Below, one piece after another: positions 23,866-30,641 of a stretch of 30,687 bases of DNA (its first letter is position 1; each line of letters begins with the position of its first letter). A program made the translations under genes and the position numbers. A model generated the notes under the pieces. It was given only the letters and a program-made list of their open reading frames with translations. It did not search any database and was not told the DNA's origin. This DNA is from a virus: IMG/VR virus record IMGVR_UViG_3300049846_000522, positions 1-30,687 of that record; one strand, 5' to 3'.

Positions 23866-23910
23866 GGTCGGGGCGGCCGGATTTGAACCGACGACCACTT
23901 GACCCCCAGT
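23865..23910 (-). other. attP core: 3' half of tRNA-Pro(GGG)
   Basis: Read on the minus strand from 23910 to 23865, the 46 bases match the 3' half of a tRNA: loop CTGGGGG with anticodon GGG (23907-23905), anticodon stem TCAAG, variable TGGTC, T-arm GTCGG/TTCAAAT/CCGGC, acceptor CGCCCCG, A and CCA. No 5' half with a matching CGGGGCG is present upstream, and the anticodon stem no longer pairs (CATAA against TCAAG), so it is a fragment and not a gene. Such tRNA 3' fragments are the crossover cores of phage integrases; insertion at the host tRNA-Pro would restore an intact gene. The integrase lies about 0.8 kb away. Confidence 0.8.
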
Positions 23911-24014
23911 TATGGCGTCATTCTGCCGCGTAACCCGCTGAACGCGCGGATTCTGGTTTAAAATTTTTCCCACAAAAATTTAAGCCATTTCGGCCCTTTA
24001 AATGCTTTGTGGGA
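23911..24014. other. AT-rich attP arm with inverted repeat and GTGGGA-type sites
   Basis: The gap between the tRNA fragment and the first early gene holds AAATTTTT (23961-23968) / AAAAATTT (23974-23981). GTGGGAT-like words occur at 23804, 23823 and 24009, and inverted at 23967-23973. This fits an IHF-bendable, integrase-arm region of attP. No gene is seen. Confidence 0.45.
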
Positions 24015-24320
24015 TTACTCGTCATCCTCATTGGACGGCTTGCCAAGCTCACTTAGCCGCTGGTGTATTGTGCGGTATTGTCCAGTGTCCCACTCGAAGC
24101 AATCGACCTCTTCGACAAAGCCGGACTTGACTAGCCATGCGTCGAACTTTTCGTGTGAGAATTTGAACTCGTCGGATTGTTTCGGGTATTTGGCAAGGTA
24201 TTGGTCTGCGAGTTTGTCTATATCTAAATCTTGCTTCGCCCTGAATAGCGCCCTGACGTAATAGTCGGAGTATTCCCCGCATGTCATCAAGACAAACGCC
24301 CCGGCCTTTATAACCCTCAT
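24015..24320 (-). CDS. Hypothetical early protein next to attP
   Basis: The 101-residue product starts at ATG 24320, preceded by GGGAGG with a 7-base spacer, which is why I reject a longer frame. The N-terminus is hydrophobic (AGAFVLMTC), and the rest is charged with aromatic-rich helices (DIDKLADQYLAKYP, FDAWLVKSGFVEE). I recognise no family. It is the gene nearest to attP on the integration side. Confidence 0.55.
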   Translation of the reverse strand: MRVIKAGAFVLMTCGEYSDYYVRALFRAKQDLDIDKLADQYLAKYPKQSDEFKFSHEKFDAWLVKSGFVEEVDCFEWDTGQYRTIHQRLSELGKPSNEDDE

Positions 24321-24370
24321 TTCAACGCCTCCCTGATCGCTAGGCCGCATGTTTTGCGGGATTCGGCGCT

Positions 24371-24748
24371 TTATTGTTCCCACTCCGAATCCCGCGTTTC
24401 CGCTGGTTTGGCGTGATCGTGGGATATGGATTCTTGCCATGCGAGAATCGCTCGTAGCAATTGATTCTTTTCTTGGCGCAGACCAAACCCGGCCAAAGCA
24501 TCAGCGTTCTTTTCCAGTCTTCGCAGCCTCTCCACCAGCTCATCAGGCAGCCCGCTGGATCGAGTGGCAGCATTCCATGCGCAATTCGCGTTATCCACAA
24601 CCTCATCGCCAACTGCGTACTGGTTCCGAAATTCCACGGACCAATCCCCGCATTCACATGAGCCGTATCCCCACTTCGCCCGATCCTCACAGGTGATCGC
24701 CAGATATCCGGGGATCTTCCCGCACGGGCATGGCTTCAAGTCGCTCAC
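24371..24748 (-). CDS. Lar-like zinc-ribbon protein with shared C-terminal module
   Basis: The 125-residue product begins SDLKPCPCGKIPGYLAITCE and has WGYGSCECGDW, the layout of small Lar/restriction-alleviation zinc-ribbon proteins (LKPCP near the start, a later Cys pair and Trp). The C-terminal part has GLPDELVERLRRLE and NQLLRAILAWQES, a pattern that recurs in the 26534 gene. GTG at 24748 overlaps the integrase stop (GTGA), so it is translationally coupled. A role against host restriction is suggested by the N-terminus alone and is not proven. Confidence 0.6.
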   Translation of the reverse strand: MSDLKPCPCGKIPGYLAITCEDRAKWGYGSCECGDWSVEFRNQYAVGDEVVDNANCAWNAATRSSGLPDELVERLRRLEKNADALAGFGLRQEKNQLLRAILAWQESISHDHAKPAETRDSEWEQ

Positions 24749-25728
24749 TTCAGCGTCTCCACCTTCTGAGCGCCGATCCGGTACACCCTCGCGGTGGTCT
24801 TCTGATCCTGGTGCCCGAGCAGGCCCTGCGCGTGCTCCATCGTGTCGGCGCCGGTCGCGGTGGTCTTGCGGATGTCGTGTTCGTTGAACCGCTCGCCGCC
24901 CTGCTCGACGTATCGAGCCATCGCCCTGCGCCACGCCGATCGGAACGCCGTCGCAGACCACTGGTCGCCCTTGCGGTCGGTGAATAGCGGGCCGCGCGGG
25001 ATTCGTTTGCCCAGGATCGCCTTGACTGTCACCACCAGCGAGTCGCCCTGGTACGACGTCACCCGCCCGCCCTTGCTGGTCGGCGGCGTCAGCGCCTGGC
25101 CGTCCCAGTGCTTCGTCAGATCGAGCGCCAACATCTGGCCCTGCCGGAGCCCCGTGATGCGCTTCAACGACACGTAGGCGGCGAGCCGTGGATTGATGCG
25201 GCAGAACTCTGCAAGCTCGTCCAGAGATGGCACGCGCTGCCGTGGCGTCTCTTTCGCGGCGCCCTTCCTGGACACCTGGCCGCGCAGCGGATTGTTCTCG
25301 ATCACGCCTTTCTCAACGGCATACGTCAGTGCGGACGACAACACCGAAACCTCCCGATTCCCCGCCACCTTCGGACGCTTCGCCCGGTACTTGTACGCAT
25401 GCGTCGCCTGGATCGCGCTGGGCCGCATGTGCCCGAACACCTTCCGCAGCGGCATGAGGTGAAACTGATAGCTTTCCCGGGTGGCCGGCGATAGGTGCAG
25501 CAGCACGTACTCCCGCCACCACTCATCGAAGACGGCATTCATGTCGGCCATCTCGCCGTTGCCGTCGTCGCCCAGGTGCTCGAACCAGGTGCGCCAGGCC
25601 TCCGCCTCGGTCTGTCCGAGCGTGACCTCCTTCCGACCGCCCCAGCGATCCTCCTGCCCGGGCGGCACCCTGTACCGGTACGCCCCAAAGCGGAACCGCC
25701 ACCGAGGCGGCAGCTTATATTGCGGCAT
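24745..25728 (-). CDS. int: Tyrosine-recombinase integrase
   Basis: The 327-residue product carries the catalytic set of tyrosine recombinases: Arg195 (GLRQGQ), Lys219 (TSKGG), His284 and Arg287 (EHDIRKT), His306 (LLGHQD) and Tyr316 (TARVYRIG). The core-binding helices lie at about residues 65-145, with an N-terminal arm-binding region before them. I start it at ATG 25728 because GGGAGG lies 10-15 bases upstream. It faces attP and should insert the phage into tRNA-Pro(GGG). It overlaps the excisionase-like gene by 14 bases. Confidence 0.92.
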   Translation of the reverse strand: MPQYKLPPRWRFRFGAYRYRVPPGQEDRWGGRKEVTLGQTEAEAWRTWFEHLGDDGNGEMADMNAVFDEWWREYVLLHLSPATRESYQFHLMPLRKVFGHMRPSAIQATHAYKYRAKRPKVAGNREVSVLSSALTYAVEKGVIENNPLRGQVSRKGAAKETPRQRVPSLDELAEFCRINPRLAAYVSLKRITGLRQGQMLALDLTKHWDGQALTPPTSKGGRVTSYQGDSLVVTVKAILGKRIPRGPLFTDRKGDQWSATAFRSAWRRAMARYVEQGGERFNEHDIRKTTATGADTMEHAQGLLGHQDQKTTARVYRIGAQKVETLK

Positions 25729-25915
25729 AGTCCGGTTCCCTCCCATACCGTTCGCGCTGGCTCCGCGACTCTACGTCAGACCGCAGCACCTTGATAGCGC
25801 CGGTCGGCGTCACGCGGAAGCGGATGCGCATGTGCGCGAGCGCGGCCATCTGTCGGTCCCGCCTGCGGTAGCCGGTCAGGTCGGCGAGTTCCTCGGATGT
25901 CAGGCAGAGGGTCAC
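25715..25915 (-). CDS. DUF4224 protein, likely excisionase-like
   Basis: The 66-residue product has CLTSEELADLTGYRRRDRQM, AALAHMRIRFRVTPTGAIKV and a basic tail. This is the DUF4224 signature found in small proteins beside phage integrases, many of which are thought to act in excision or its control. The GTG at 25915 overlaps the upstream TGA as GTGA, with GAGG 10 bases ahead. A longer reading from 25948 adds an unlikely leader. The helix-turn-helix-like LTxEELAxLTG fits DNA binding. Confidence 0.75.
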   Translation of the reverse strand: MTLCLTSEELADLTGYRRRDRQMAALAHMRIRFRVTPTGAIKVLRSDVESRSQRERYGREPDYAAI

Positions 25916-26205
25916 GTCTGCTGCGCCTCGTGGTGTCGCGCCGCACATGGATGATGTGACGTCTGATAGTAGCCAGGGCCGTTATACCCGCATGCAAAGC
26001 ACGGCGGGTCACTCATTGCTCCAAGTGAAAACAACAAGCCTTTAAGCCGCTCAAGCTCATTGAGCGCAAGTCCAAGCGCAGCCACCGCTCCAACCGGAGC
26101 GCGTCCGTCCATATGTTCCGCCCACCACCGCATAGCGTTTTCCGGCGTATCCCGGTCAAGCCCGTAGTTGGCTTTCCATACTTCTATTGTTTTTTGGTCA
26201 ATCAC
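25912..26205 (-). CDS. Small zinc-finger-like early protein
   Basis: The 97-residue product is mostly helical (KTIEVWKANYGLDR, AVAALGLALNELERLKGLL) with a C-terminal Cys/His cluster, CFACGYNGPGYY then HHPCAARHHE, that could bind zinc. The GTG at 26205 overlaps the preceding TGA (GTGA); a longer frame to 26241 is less likely. No family recognised. Confidence 0.6.
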   Translation of the reverse strand: MIDQKTIEVWKANYGLDRDTPENAMRWWAEHMDGRAPVGAVAALGLALNELERLKGLLFSLGAMSDPPCFACGYNGPGYYQTSHHPCAARHHEAQQT

Positions 26206-26537
26206 TGCTGCTCCTTCAGCGCGCGGATGGCGGCGGCGCATTCGCGTGCAATCTCAGCATCGAACGGATCGCAGTCCGATTTCACTTGCTCGCACACCTC
26301 AGCGCACCGCTCGATGGTTTGGTCATACCCTTTTGCCTGCGCGATTCCCTTCCACTTCTCGGATTCGTTCGCTTTGTTGGTCAGTTGCTCGATCTTGGCG
26401 TAGAGCGTTCTGCGCTCCTCACGCAGCCGCTCTGCTCTAGTCCGCCAGTAGCAGACATCGCACAAATCGCCGTCTGACCCGTCCCGACCATGCGAATGAT
26501 GGTTGATCGCATAACTCCCGCACTTGCACTGTTTCAT
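26202..26537 (-). CDS. Zinc-finger coiled-coil early protein
   Basis: The 111-residue product has an N-terminal Cys cluster (CKCG then CDVCYW) typical of a zinc knuckle, then a long charged helix (RAERLREERRTLYAKIEQL) and a helical C-terminus. It shares the C-x-x-C then RLREER pattern with the next gene. The ATG at 26537 overlaps the previous stop as ATGA. No family recognised. Confidence 0.6.
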   Translation of the reverse strand: MKQCKCGSYAINHHSHGRDGSDGDLCDVCYWRTRAERLREERRTLYAKIEQLTNKANESEKWKGIAQAKGYDQTIERCAEVCEQVKSDCDPFDAEIARECAAAIRALKEQQ

Positions 26538-26719
26538 GTCCGCTGCGCCTCATGCCATGCGAGGAGGTCGCGGAGCAGTCTTAACACAGCAAGCCTGCCT
26601 GTTCCGGTTGTTAGTTCAGCGTTGCGTATGCCATCCACCAATTCATCCGGCAACCCGCGCTCCTCCCGCAGCCGCTCACAAGATTCACACCGCTTGTTTT
26701 CGTGCTCGGTAGTTTTCAT
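26534..26719 (-). CDS. Small early protein with shared GLPDELV module
   Basis: The 61-residue product has a CESC motif, then ERLREERGLPDELVDGIRNA and LAVLRLLRDLLAWHEAQ. The second half repeats the C-terminal pattern of the 24371 protein. I start it at ATG 26719 (AGAGG 8 bases upstream); a longer frame exists to 26785. It overlaps the HNH gene by 35 bases, unlike the other 4-base junctions, which fits the HNH having entered here. Confidence 0.55.
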   Translation of the reverse strand: MKTTEHENKRCESCERLREERGLPDELVDGIRNAELTTGTGRLAVLRLLRDLLAWHEAQRT

Positions 26720-27179
26720 TGTGCATCCTCTGACAAATTCGGCAGCCTCTGCCTTTGCCGTTCGATTGGAGATAAAGGTTGTCACCGTCTAGAGGGTGGC
26801 CTCTTTTGCAATGCGTCTTGTGCTTTTGCCATCCTGAATACTCAGGGTTGGCTTTGTGCCTGCCTTTCCTGACCGCATCAGCGATGTTTTCGGACATAGA
26901 TCCAACGAAGATGTGCGCCGGGTTTACGCAATTCGGATTGTCACAGGTATGGCACGCCAATTTGTCGGGCGGAAACGTCTGATTGTGGTGTAGGCTCCAT
27001 GCGACTCGTGGTGCTCTAACTAGCCTGCCATTAATCCAAAACTGGCCCCGACCTTTCCCGTCCGTAGCGCCAATCCAAGGCCAACAATCCGATCTGCCTG
27101 CGCTGTTATCTACCTTTTCGTAAAACCGCTTCATCAACGCAGGGTCTTGCAGACCCTGCTCTGAAGGCGCATCACTCAC
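26685..27179 (-). CDS. HNH endonuclease in the early operon
   Basis: The 164-residue product has an HNH core: CWPWIGATDGKGRGQFWING, then LACHTCDNPNCVNPAHIFVG and SENIADAVRKG. A C-terminal zinc-binding part follows (HCKRGHPLDGDNL and GCRICQR). It lies in the same direction as its neighbours, coupled upstream by GTGA at 27179, but its 3' end overlaps the next gene by 35 bases. It may be a homing gene that entered the operon without breaking it. Confidence 0.82.
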   Translation of the reverse strand: MSDAPSEQGLQDPALMKRFYEKVDNSAGRSDCWPWIGATDGKGRGQFWINGRLVRAPRVAWSLHHNQTFPPDKLACHTCDNPNCVNPAHIFVGSMSENIADAVRKGRHKANPEYSGWQKHKTHCKRGHPLDGDNLYLQSNGKGRGCRICQRMHNENYRARKQAV

Positions 27180-27574
27180 TGCCCGCCCTCCCTCTCAATC
27201 CCTAGCATCGCCCGCACCCGCTCGTCGCGGTCCTCGCGGTTTAGGTAGACCAGGCCGTCTGCGAGCCAGCGTTTTTGCAGCTCGCTGCCATTCCACCGAA
27301 ACACTGCGGTTTCGTAAGTCACGGTCGGGTCTGCAAGAAAGAACTGATCGCCAGAAAATAGTTCTGCACTATGCGGCGCAGGAATCTCCCGCCTCGGCTG
27401 GATAACGCGGGGGCGGATTAGTCTGACCTCATATTCATCATTCTCATACCACGACGGGGCGACTATGCCGTCAAGACGCCGCCATGCAGGAGATCCCTTA
27501 GACCGCCACTCCGCCTCGTGCCAGTGGTCGGCAGCAAATTTCATGAGTTCTGCGTGTCGATGGGCCTTGCTCAT
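27176..27574 (-). CDS. Hypothetical early phage protein
   Basis: The 132-residue product starts at ATG 27574 with an ATGA overlap. The first half has HRHAELMKFAADHWHEAEWR, then WRRLDGIVAPSWYENDEYEVRL, a pattern seen in phage proteins of unknown role. The C-terminus has FRWNGSELQKRWLADGLVYL and a basic/acidic tail. No domain recognised. Confidence 0.6.
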   Translation of the reverse strand: MSKAHRHAELMKFAADHWHEAEWRSKGSPAWRRLDGIVAPSWYENDEYEVRLIRPRVIQPRREIPAPHSAELFSGDQFFLADPTVTYETAVFRWNGSELQKRWLADGLVYLNREDRDERVRAMLGIEREGGQ

Positions 27575-27789
27575 TTCTCCCGCTCCTTCAGCATGGCGTC
27601 GGCATGTTTGTACGCCCAAGATGACACGAATTCTGGCCCCATCACATGGGACGAATACGACGCAAGGATTCCAGCCATCGCCTGCCCGGCGAAGTAGTCC
27701 CTGATCGACATCCCTGGGCCGTCGTAGACCGTTCCGTATTCTGCTCGCACAACTCCCGGAAACGCAGGCCCGCTTATGTCCTTGCTCAT
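27571..27789 (-). CDS. Small early protein with RDYFAGQAMAGIL motif
   Basis: The 72-residue product contains GPGMSIRDYFAGQAMAGILA, a motif common in small phage and prophage proteins of unknown role. Upstream and downstream junctions are ATGA overlaps (27789 and 27574). Longer frames reading to 28122 are shadows of neighbours. Confidence 0.65.
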   Translation of the reverse strand: MSKDISGPAFPGVVRAEYGTVYDGPGMSIRDYFAGQAMAGILASYSSHVMGPEFVSSWAYKHADAMLKEREK

Positions 27790-27929
27790 TGGATCAACCC
27801 CCGCACAATCCACCCGCAAACCGCGCCCATCAGATAAATCCATCCGAGCAGCACAATCCCAACCGCCCGCTCGCTGCGCGCCATCTGGCGCTCGTGGTAC
27901 GTGATGTTCTGGAAATCTTCCTCGCTCAT
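27786..27929 (-). CDS. Small single-helix membrane protein
   Basis: This 47-residue frame reads a charged N-terminus (MSEEDFQNITYHERQMARSE), then one hydrophobic segment (VGIVLLGWIYLMGAVCGWIV) and a short tail. It is linked to both neighbours: TAATG upstream at 27929-27931 and ATGA downstream at 27786-27789. The perfect fit in the operon makes it real. Role unknown; it could affect the host envelope. Confidence 0.7.
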   Translation of the reverse strand: MSEEDFQNITYHERQMARSERAVGIVLLGWIYLMGAVCGWIVRGLIQ

Positions 27930-28150
27930 TAGTAGTCCCCTGTTTCGTAGTCATCCGGCAGGGTTTCGAATGCCGTTTTATAGTTTGACGCTTCCTGCCA
28001 CGCCTCCCATGCGGCTTGCACGAAATAAACGCGATACTGCTTAGGAAACGCGGTTTTGCTTTCGTCAGACCCGAATCTGTCAACGTCCCACTCGCGTGGG
28101 GATTGCCTTGCCCATTCCTCAAACCTTGCTCTGATTGCTGATTCGCTCAT
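27929..28150 (-). CDS. Small early protein
   Basis: The 73-residue product begins SESAIRARFEEWARQSPREW and has VYFVQAAWEAWQEAS, a pattern seen in small phage proteins of unknown role. It starts at ATG 28150 with an ATGA overlap upstream and ends in TAATG downstream. No domain recognised beyond this. Confidence 0.65.
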   Translation of the reverse strand: MSESAIRARFEEWARQSPREWDVDRFGSDESKTAFPKQYRVYFVQAAWEAWQEASNYKTAFETLPDDYETGDY

Positions 28151-28467
28151 TGCTCTTCCGGCCCGCAAGTCCCAAACGCCTCGCAGATGTTCTGCCATTC
28201 CACCGGCTCGCCGGGCAGTTCGACGTGTTCGACCTTGAACGGGTCAGGCGCATCCGAAATCCAAGCGAGTTCGGTTTCGCCGGCAGGGTCGATTCCTGCA
28301 TCCGTATCCGGCGGTATCCACCAATCCGCCAAAGCGCCGCCAAACAATCCCAGCAGGATCAACGTAACGCCCATGACCCCGTGCAGCTTCGCGTTTGCCG
28401 TGTGAACGTCCTGGTGCCGCGCACGGCGTCCTGCGATCAAAAGCCTTGCTCTGAGTTTCCTGTTCAT
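28147..28467 (-). CDS. Early membrane protein, unknown
   Basis: The 106-residue product has a strongly basic N-terminus (RKLRARLLIAGRRARHQ), one hydrophobic segment (VMGVTLILLGLFGGALADWW, about residues 31-50), then an acidic, Pro-rich C-terminal domain with two Cys. By the positive-inside rule the C-terminal part would face the periplasm. It starts with an ATGA overlap at 28467. Confidence 0.6.
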   Translation of the reverse strand: MNRKLRARLLIAGRRARHQDVHTANAKLHGVMGVTLILLGLFGGALADWWIPPDTDAGIDPAGETELAWISDAPDPFKVEHVELPGEPVEWQNICEAFGTCGPEEQ

Positions 28468-28787
28468 CGCAACGTCATCCTTGCGCGTTCTGATGCCTCT
28501 AGCGTTTGCCATGCCCGAAACCATGACAGCGCCGATTCGTATTCCACTGCCGCAATCCCTGCGTCTTCCTCGGCTTTCTCTGCGCGCTTACAAGCCTCGA
28601 TGTATTCAGGCTCGACCAGTGCAAGAGACTCAGCCTTCCCCAGCGTGCAACCCGCGTTGAGGTACTGGACCACGTACTGCGCTCTCACCTGCTTCCGTAA
28701 GCGGTCCGCGGTCGCTTGGTATGCTCTGGTGCGGGCCATCTCTTTGCCCGCCTCTGAGAGCTTATGGTGAAGTTTGGCGGGGTCCAT
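28464..28787 (-). CDS. Helical early protein, unknown
   Basis: The 107-residue product is almost all charged helix (DPAKLHHKLSEAGKEMART, EYIEACKRAEKAEEDAGIA, SWFRAWQTLEASERARM), with one Cys near the middle. It sits right after the nuclease gene (TAATG at 28787) and is coupled to the next by ATGA. A recombination helper role is a guess from position. Confidence 0.6.
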   Translation of the reverse strand: MDPAKLHHKLSEAGKEMARTRAYQATADRLRKQVRAQYVVQYLNAGCTLGKAESLALVEPEYIEACKRAEKAEEDAGIAAVEYESALSWFRAWQTLEASERARMTLR

Positions 28788-29398
28788 TACGCAGCCCTCA
28801 GAATTTCCACAAGCCGGTCCCGTTCCTCGCAAACCGATTTGATCCCGCGCAGAAGTTCATCTATGTACTTTTCGTCTCGCGTGACTCGCACGGTCAGCCC
28901 CGGAAGATCAGGGTGGAAAAACGACAGGTCGCACCACTCGCGCTCGCAGATCAGCAACTGCCCGTAAACTTGCGGCAGGTATCCCGGCGGGCAGGCTTTA
29001 TTCTTGTGGTAGTAGGCAAGCGTCTGAACGTGACCTTTTGCCATCTGGCACTTGATCTCATGCAGACCGTCGTTGCCGACCAGCCCATCAGGAGAACATC
29101 CGGCCCCGTGGTTCACGATGAACCCGACCCGTACCACTTCCACGCCGTTATCAAATTCGTAGCTAGAGCGCGCCTGCGGCTCGATCTCGTGACCGCGCTC
29201 CGTTGCATCGTTGCCGCCCCACTTTTCGAGCGGCTTGCCTGCGAACATGTCTGCCGCAAGTTCAGCCGCGTAGTCCGTCAGTTGGGTGGATGCTTTCCCG
29301 GTCCCCGTAACGATCCGAGAAAAGCTCGACGCGGTGGGGATTCCGACACGCGCCGCATACCATTCGTCGGTCCCTTGCTCGACATCAATTATCTGCAT
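28787..29398 (-). CDS. YqaJ / lambda-exonuclease-like nuclease
   Basis: The 203-residue product is a PD-(D/E)XK exonuclease of the phage recombinase type. It opens with QGTDEWYAARVGIPTASSFS, then ATERGHEIEPQAR (Glu67, Glu73), CSPDGLVG (Asp104) and HEIKC (Glu114, Lys116); a QVYGQLLIC helix follows. Such enzymes resect duplex ends to 3' overhangs for an annealing partner. I start it at ATG 29398, with AGG 6-8 bases upstream. It overlaps the ERF gene by 14 bases, forming a two-part Red-like system. Confidence 0.87.
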   Translation of the reverse strand: MQIIDVEQGTDEWYAARVGIPTASSFSRIVTGTGKASTQLTDYAAELAADMFAGKPLEKWGGNDATERGHEIEPQARSSYEFDNGVEVVRVGFIVNHGAGCSPDGLVGNDGLHEIKCQMAKGHVQTLAYYHKNKACPPGYLPQVYGQLLICEREWCDLSFFHPDLPGLTVRVTRDEKYIDELLRGIKSVCEERDRLVEILRAA

Positions 29399-30113
29399 TT
29401 CGACCTGCCGCCTTTTTGAACCGTGCAACTGCCTCTGCGAACTTTGAGGCGGGCAATTCATCGACCGCGCTGATCCGGTATGCTCCAAGGAACGACCGCT
29501 CAAGGTTCGGCATTTCGTCCAGGTATTCCTTGATGGTCGCTGCCTGTTCCTCGGTGATGGTCGCCAGTGCTTTCGTTACCGGGCCGTTGCCGTCGTTGTC
29601 GTCCTCGCCGATGGCGACGTTAAAGATCATCTTCAGTAGGTAGCGCATCCCGTAGGACATTGCCGCGCCGGTCGCGTGGGTTTTGGTCATCACGTCCCCG
29701 CCCTTTGCGCCTTTCCCATCTGCGGGCATATCAACGTGGTACTCACGCGAGTATCCGCCACGGTGGGAAACGCGGCAGATCACGCGCAGCATTCCTTCCG
29801 ATGCCTCGCCGGTATCGAACGACAACGCGAACCCGTGCGCCGTGTAGATAGGGCGCAGTACAGAGTCGAGCTTGCCGTAGGTCGCGTAGCGGCTGCGGGT
29901 CTGCGGGTTCGTTGCGTCGGTGGATACGCGACCCATCTCGGACTGCGCGGCGGTCATTCCTGCGTTGAACTCTGTCTCTGCCTGTCGCATCAGAATGCGG
30001 TCATGCATGTCCAGCAGGCGTTCCATCTTCTCGATATCAACCTCGGGGTTGATCGCGGCGCGCTCGATGATGCTCACCAAGGCCGCGCTGTTGTTCTGCG
30101 TGACTTCGTTCAT
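29385..30113 (-). CDS. ERF-family single-strand annealing protein
   Basis: The 242-residue product matches the ERF annealing family: EFNAGMTAAQSEMG, RYATYGKLDSVLRPIYTAHG, then THATGAAMSYGMRYLLKMIFN and GEDDNDGN. ERF proteins coat and pair single strands to circularise or repair phage DNA. It starts at ATG 30113 with GAGGG upstream and an ATGA overlap. Pairing with the YqaJ-type nuclease at 28787 gives a complete Red-like pair. The C-terminal part (about 185-242) is variable, as in the family. Confidence 0.87.
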   Translation of the reverse strand: MNEVTQNNSAALVSIIERAAINPEVDIEKMERLLDMHDRILMRQAETEFNAGMTAAQSEMGRVSTDATNPQTRSRYATYGKLDSVLRPIYTAHGFALSFDTGEASEGMLRVICRVSHRGGYSREYHVDMPADGKGAKGGDVMTKTHATGAAMSYGMRYLLKMIFNVAIGEDDNDGNGPVTKALATITEEQAATIKEYLDEMPNLERSFLGAYRISAVDELPASKFAEAVARFKKAAGRNADN

Positions 30114-30322
30114 TTCGTCGCCCTCTTTTGCATCTCGACTTCCCACCCCTGCTGCATGTCGCGAAGTCCGGCTTTGTGTCCGTCTATCCACATCCCGCGC
30201 GCGAGTTCCTTTATCCACTCGGCTAGGTATCGCCGCTCGCCGGTGCTGATTTCGGCGTCGATAAAAACGAATTTGAACCGCGCAACCGCGTCGTTCGCTG
30301 CCTGTTCTGCCGTCTCGTACAT
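30110..30322 (-). CDS. Small early protein, unknown
   Basis: The 70-residue product begins YETAEQAANDAVARFKFVF and is helical with a Trp-rich part (YLAEWIKELARGMWIDGH). GGGG precedes the ATG at 30322. It ends in an ATGA overlap with the ERF gene. No domain recognised. Confidence 0.6.
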   Translation of the reverse strand: MYETAEQAANDAVARFKFVFIDAEISTGERRYLAEWIKELARGMWIDGHKAGLRDMQQGWEVEMQKRATK

Positions 30323-30323
30323 G

Positions 30324-30641
30324 TCATTTCCCCATCGGGTCGTATGCAAAATCGGCCTGCCGCTGGCGAGCCCGATCCCACTGGCTGAGTTCGTGTTCAA
30401 CGGCCCGCGCGAAGTCGCTGGCTGCGCTGGCGCCTTCCTTGTGCAGGTCGATCAGGTCGGATTCGATGTCTGCCAGATCGTCGTCATCCATCTGCGCGAG
30501 CAACCACTTTTGCACCTCTGGCGGGGCTTCGAATTCCCACTCGATTTCGTATGGTTCCGCCGGGTCATAGAACGTCGCCGGGCGTCCGGGGACGAAGTGG
30601 ACGACGCGTACTGAGAGTTCTAGTTCCTTCCAAACCTTCAT
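30324..30641 (-). CDS. First visible gene of the leftward early operon, unknown
   Basis: The 105-residue product has beta-like strands at the start (KVWKELELSVRVVHFVPGRP), then an acidic helical part (AQMDDDDLADIESDLIDLHK). GGAG lies 9 bases ahead of ATG 30641. No gene is visible between it and the window edge at 30687. I recognise no family. Confidence 0.6.
   Translation of the reverse strand: MKVWKELELSVRVVHFVPGRPATFYDPAEPYEIEWEFEAPPEVQKWLLAQMDDDDLADIESDLIDLHKEGASAASDFARAVEHELSQWDRARQRQADFAYDPMGK

Noticed and set aside
23865-23945. A complete tRNA gene
   Set aside because: Only the 3' half is present: no 5' acceptor strand pairs with CGCCCCG, and the anticodon stem does not close.
24730-25746. 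Several forward frames opposite the integrase
   Set aside because: They are antisense shadows of a GC-rich recombinase gene whose catalytic residues are all present.
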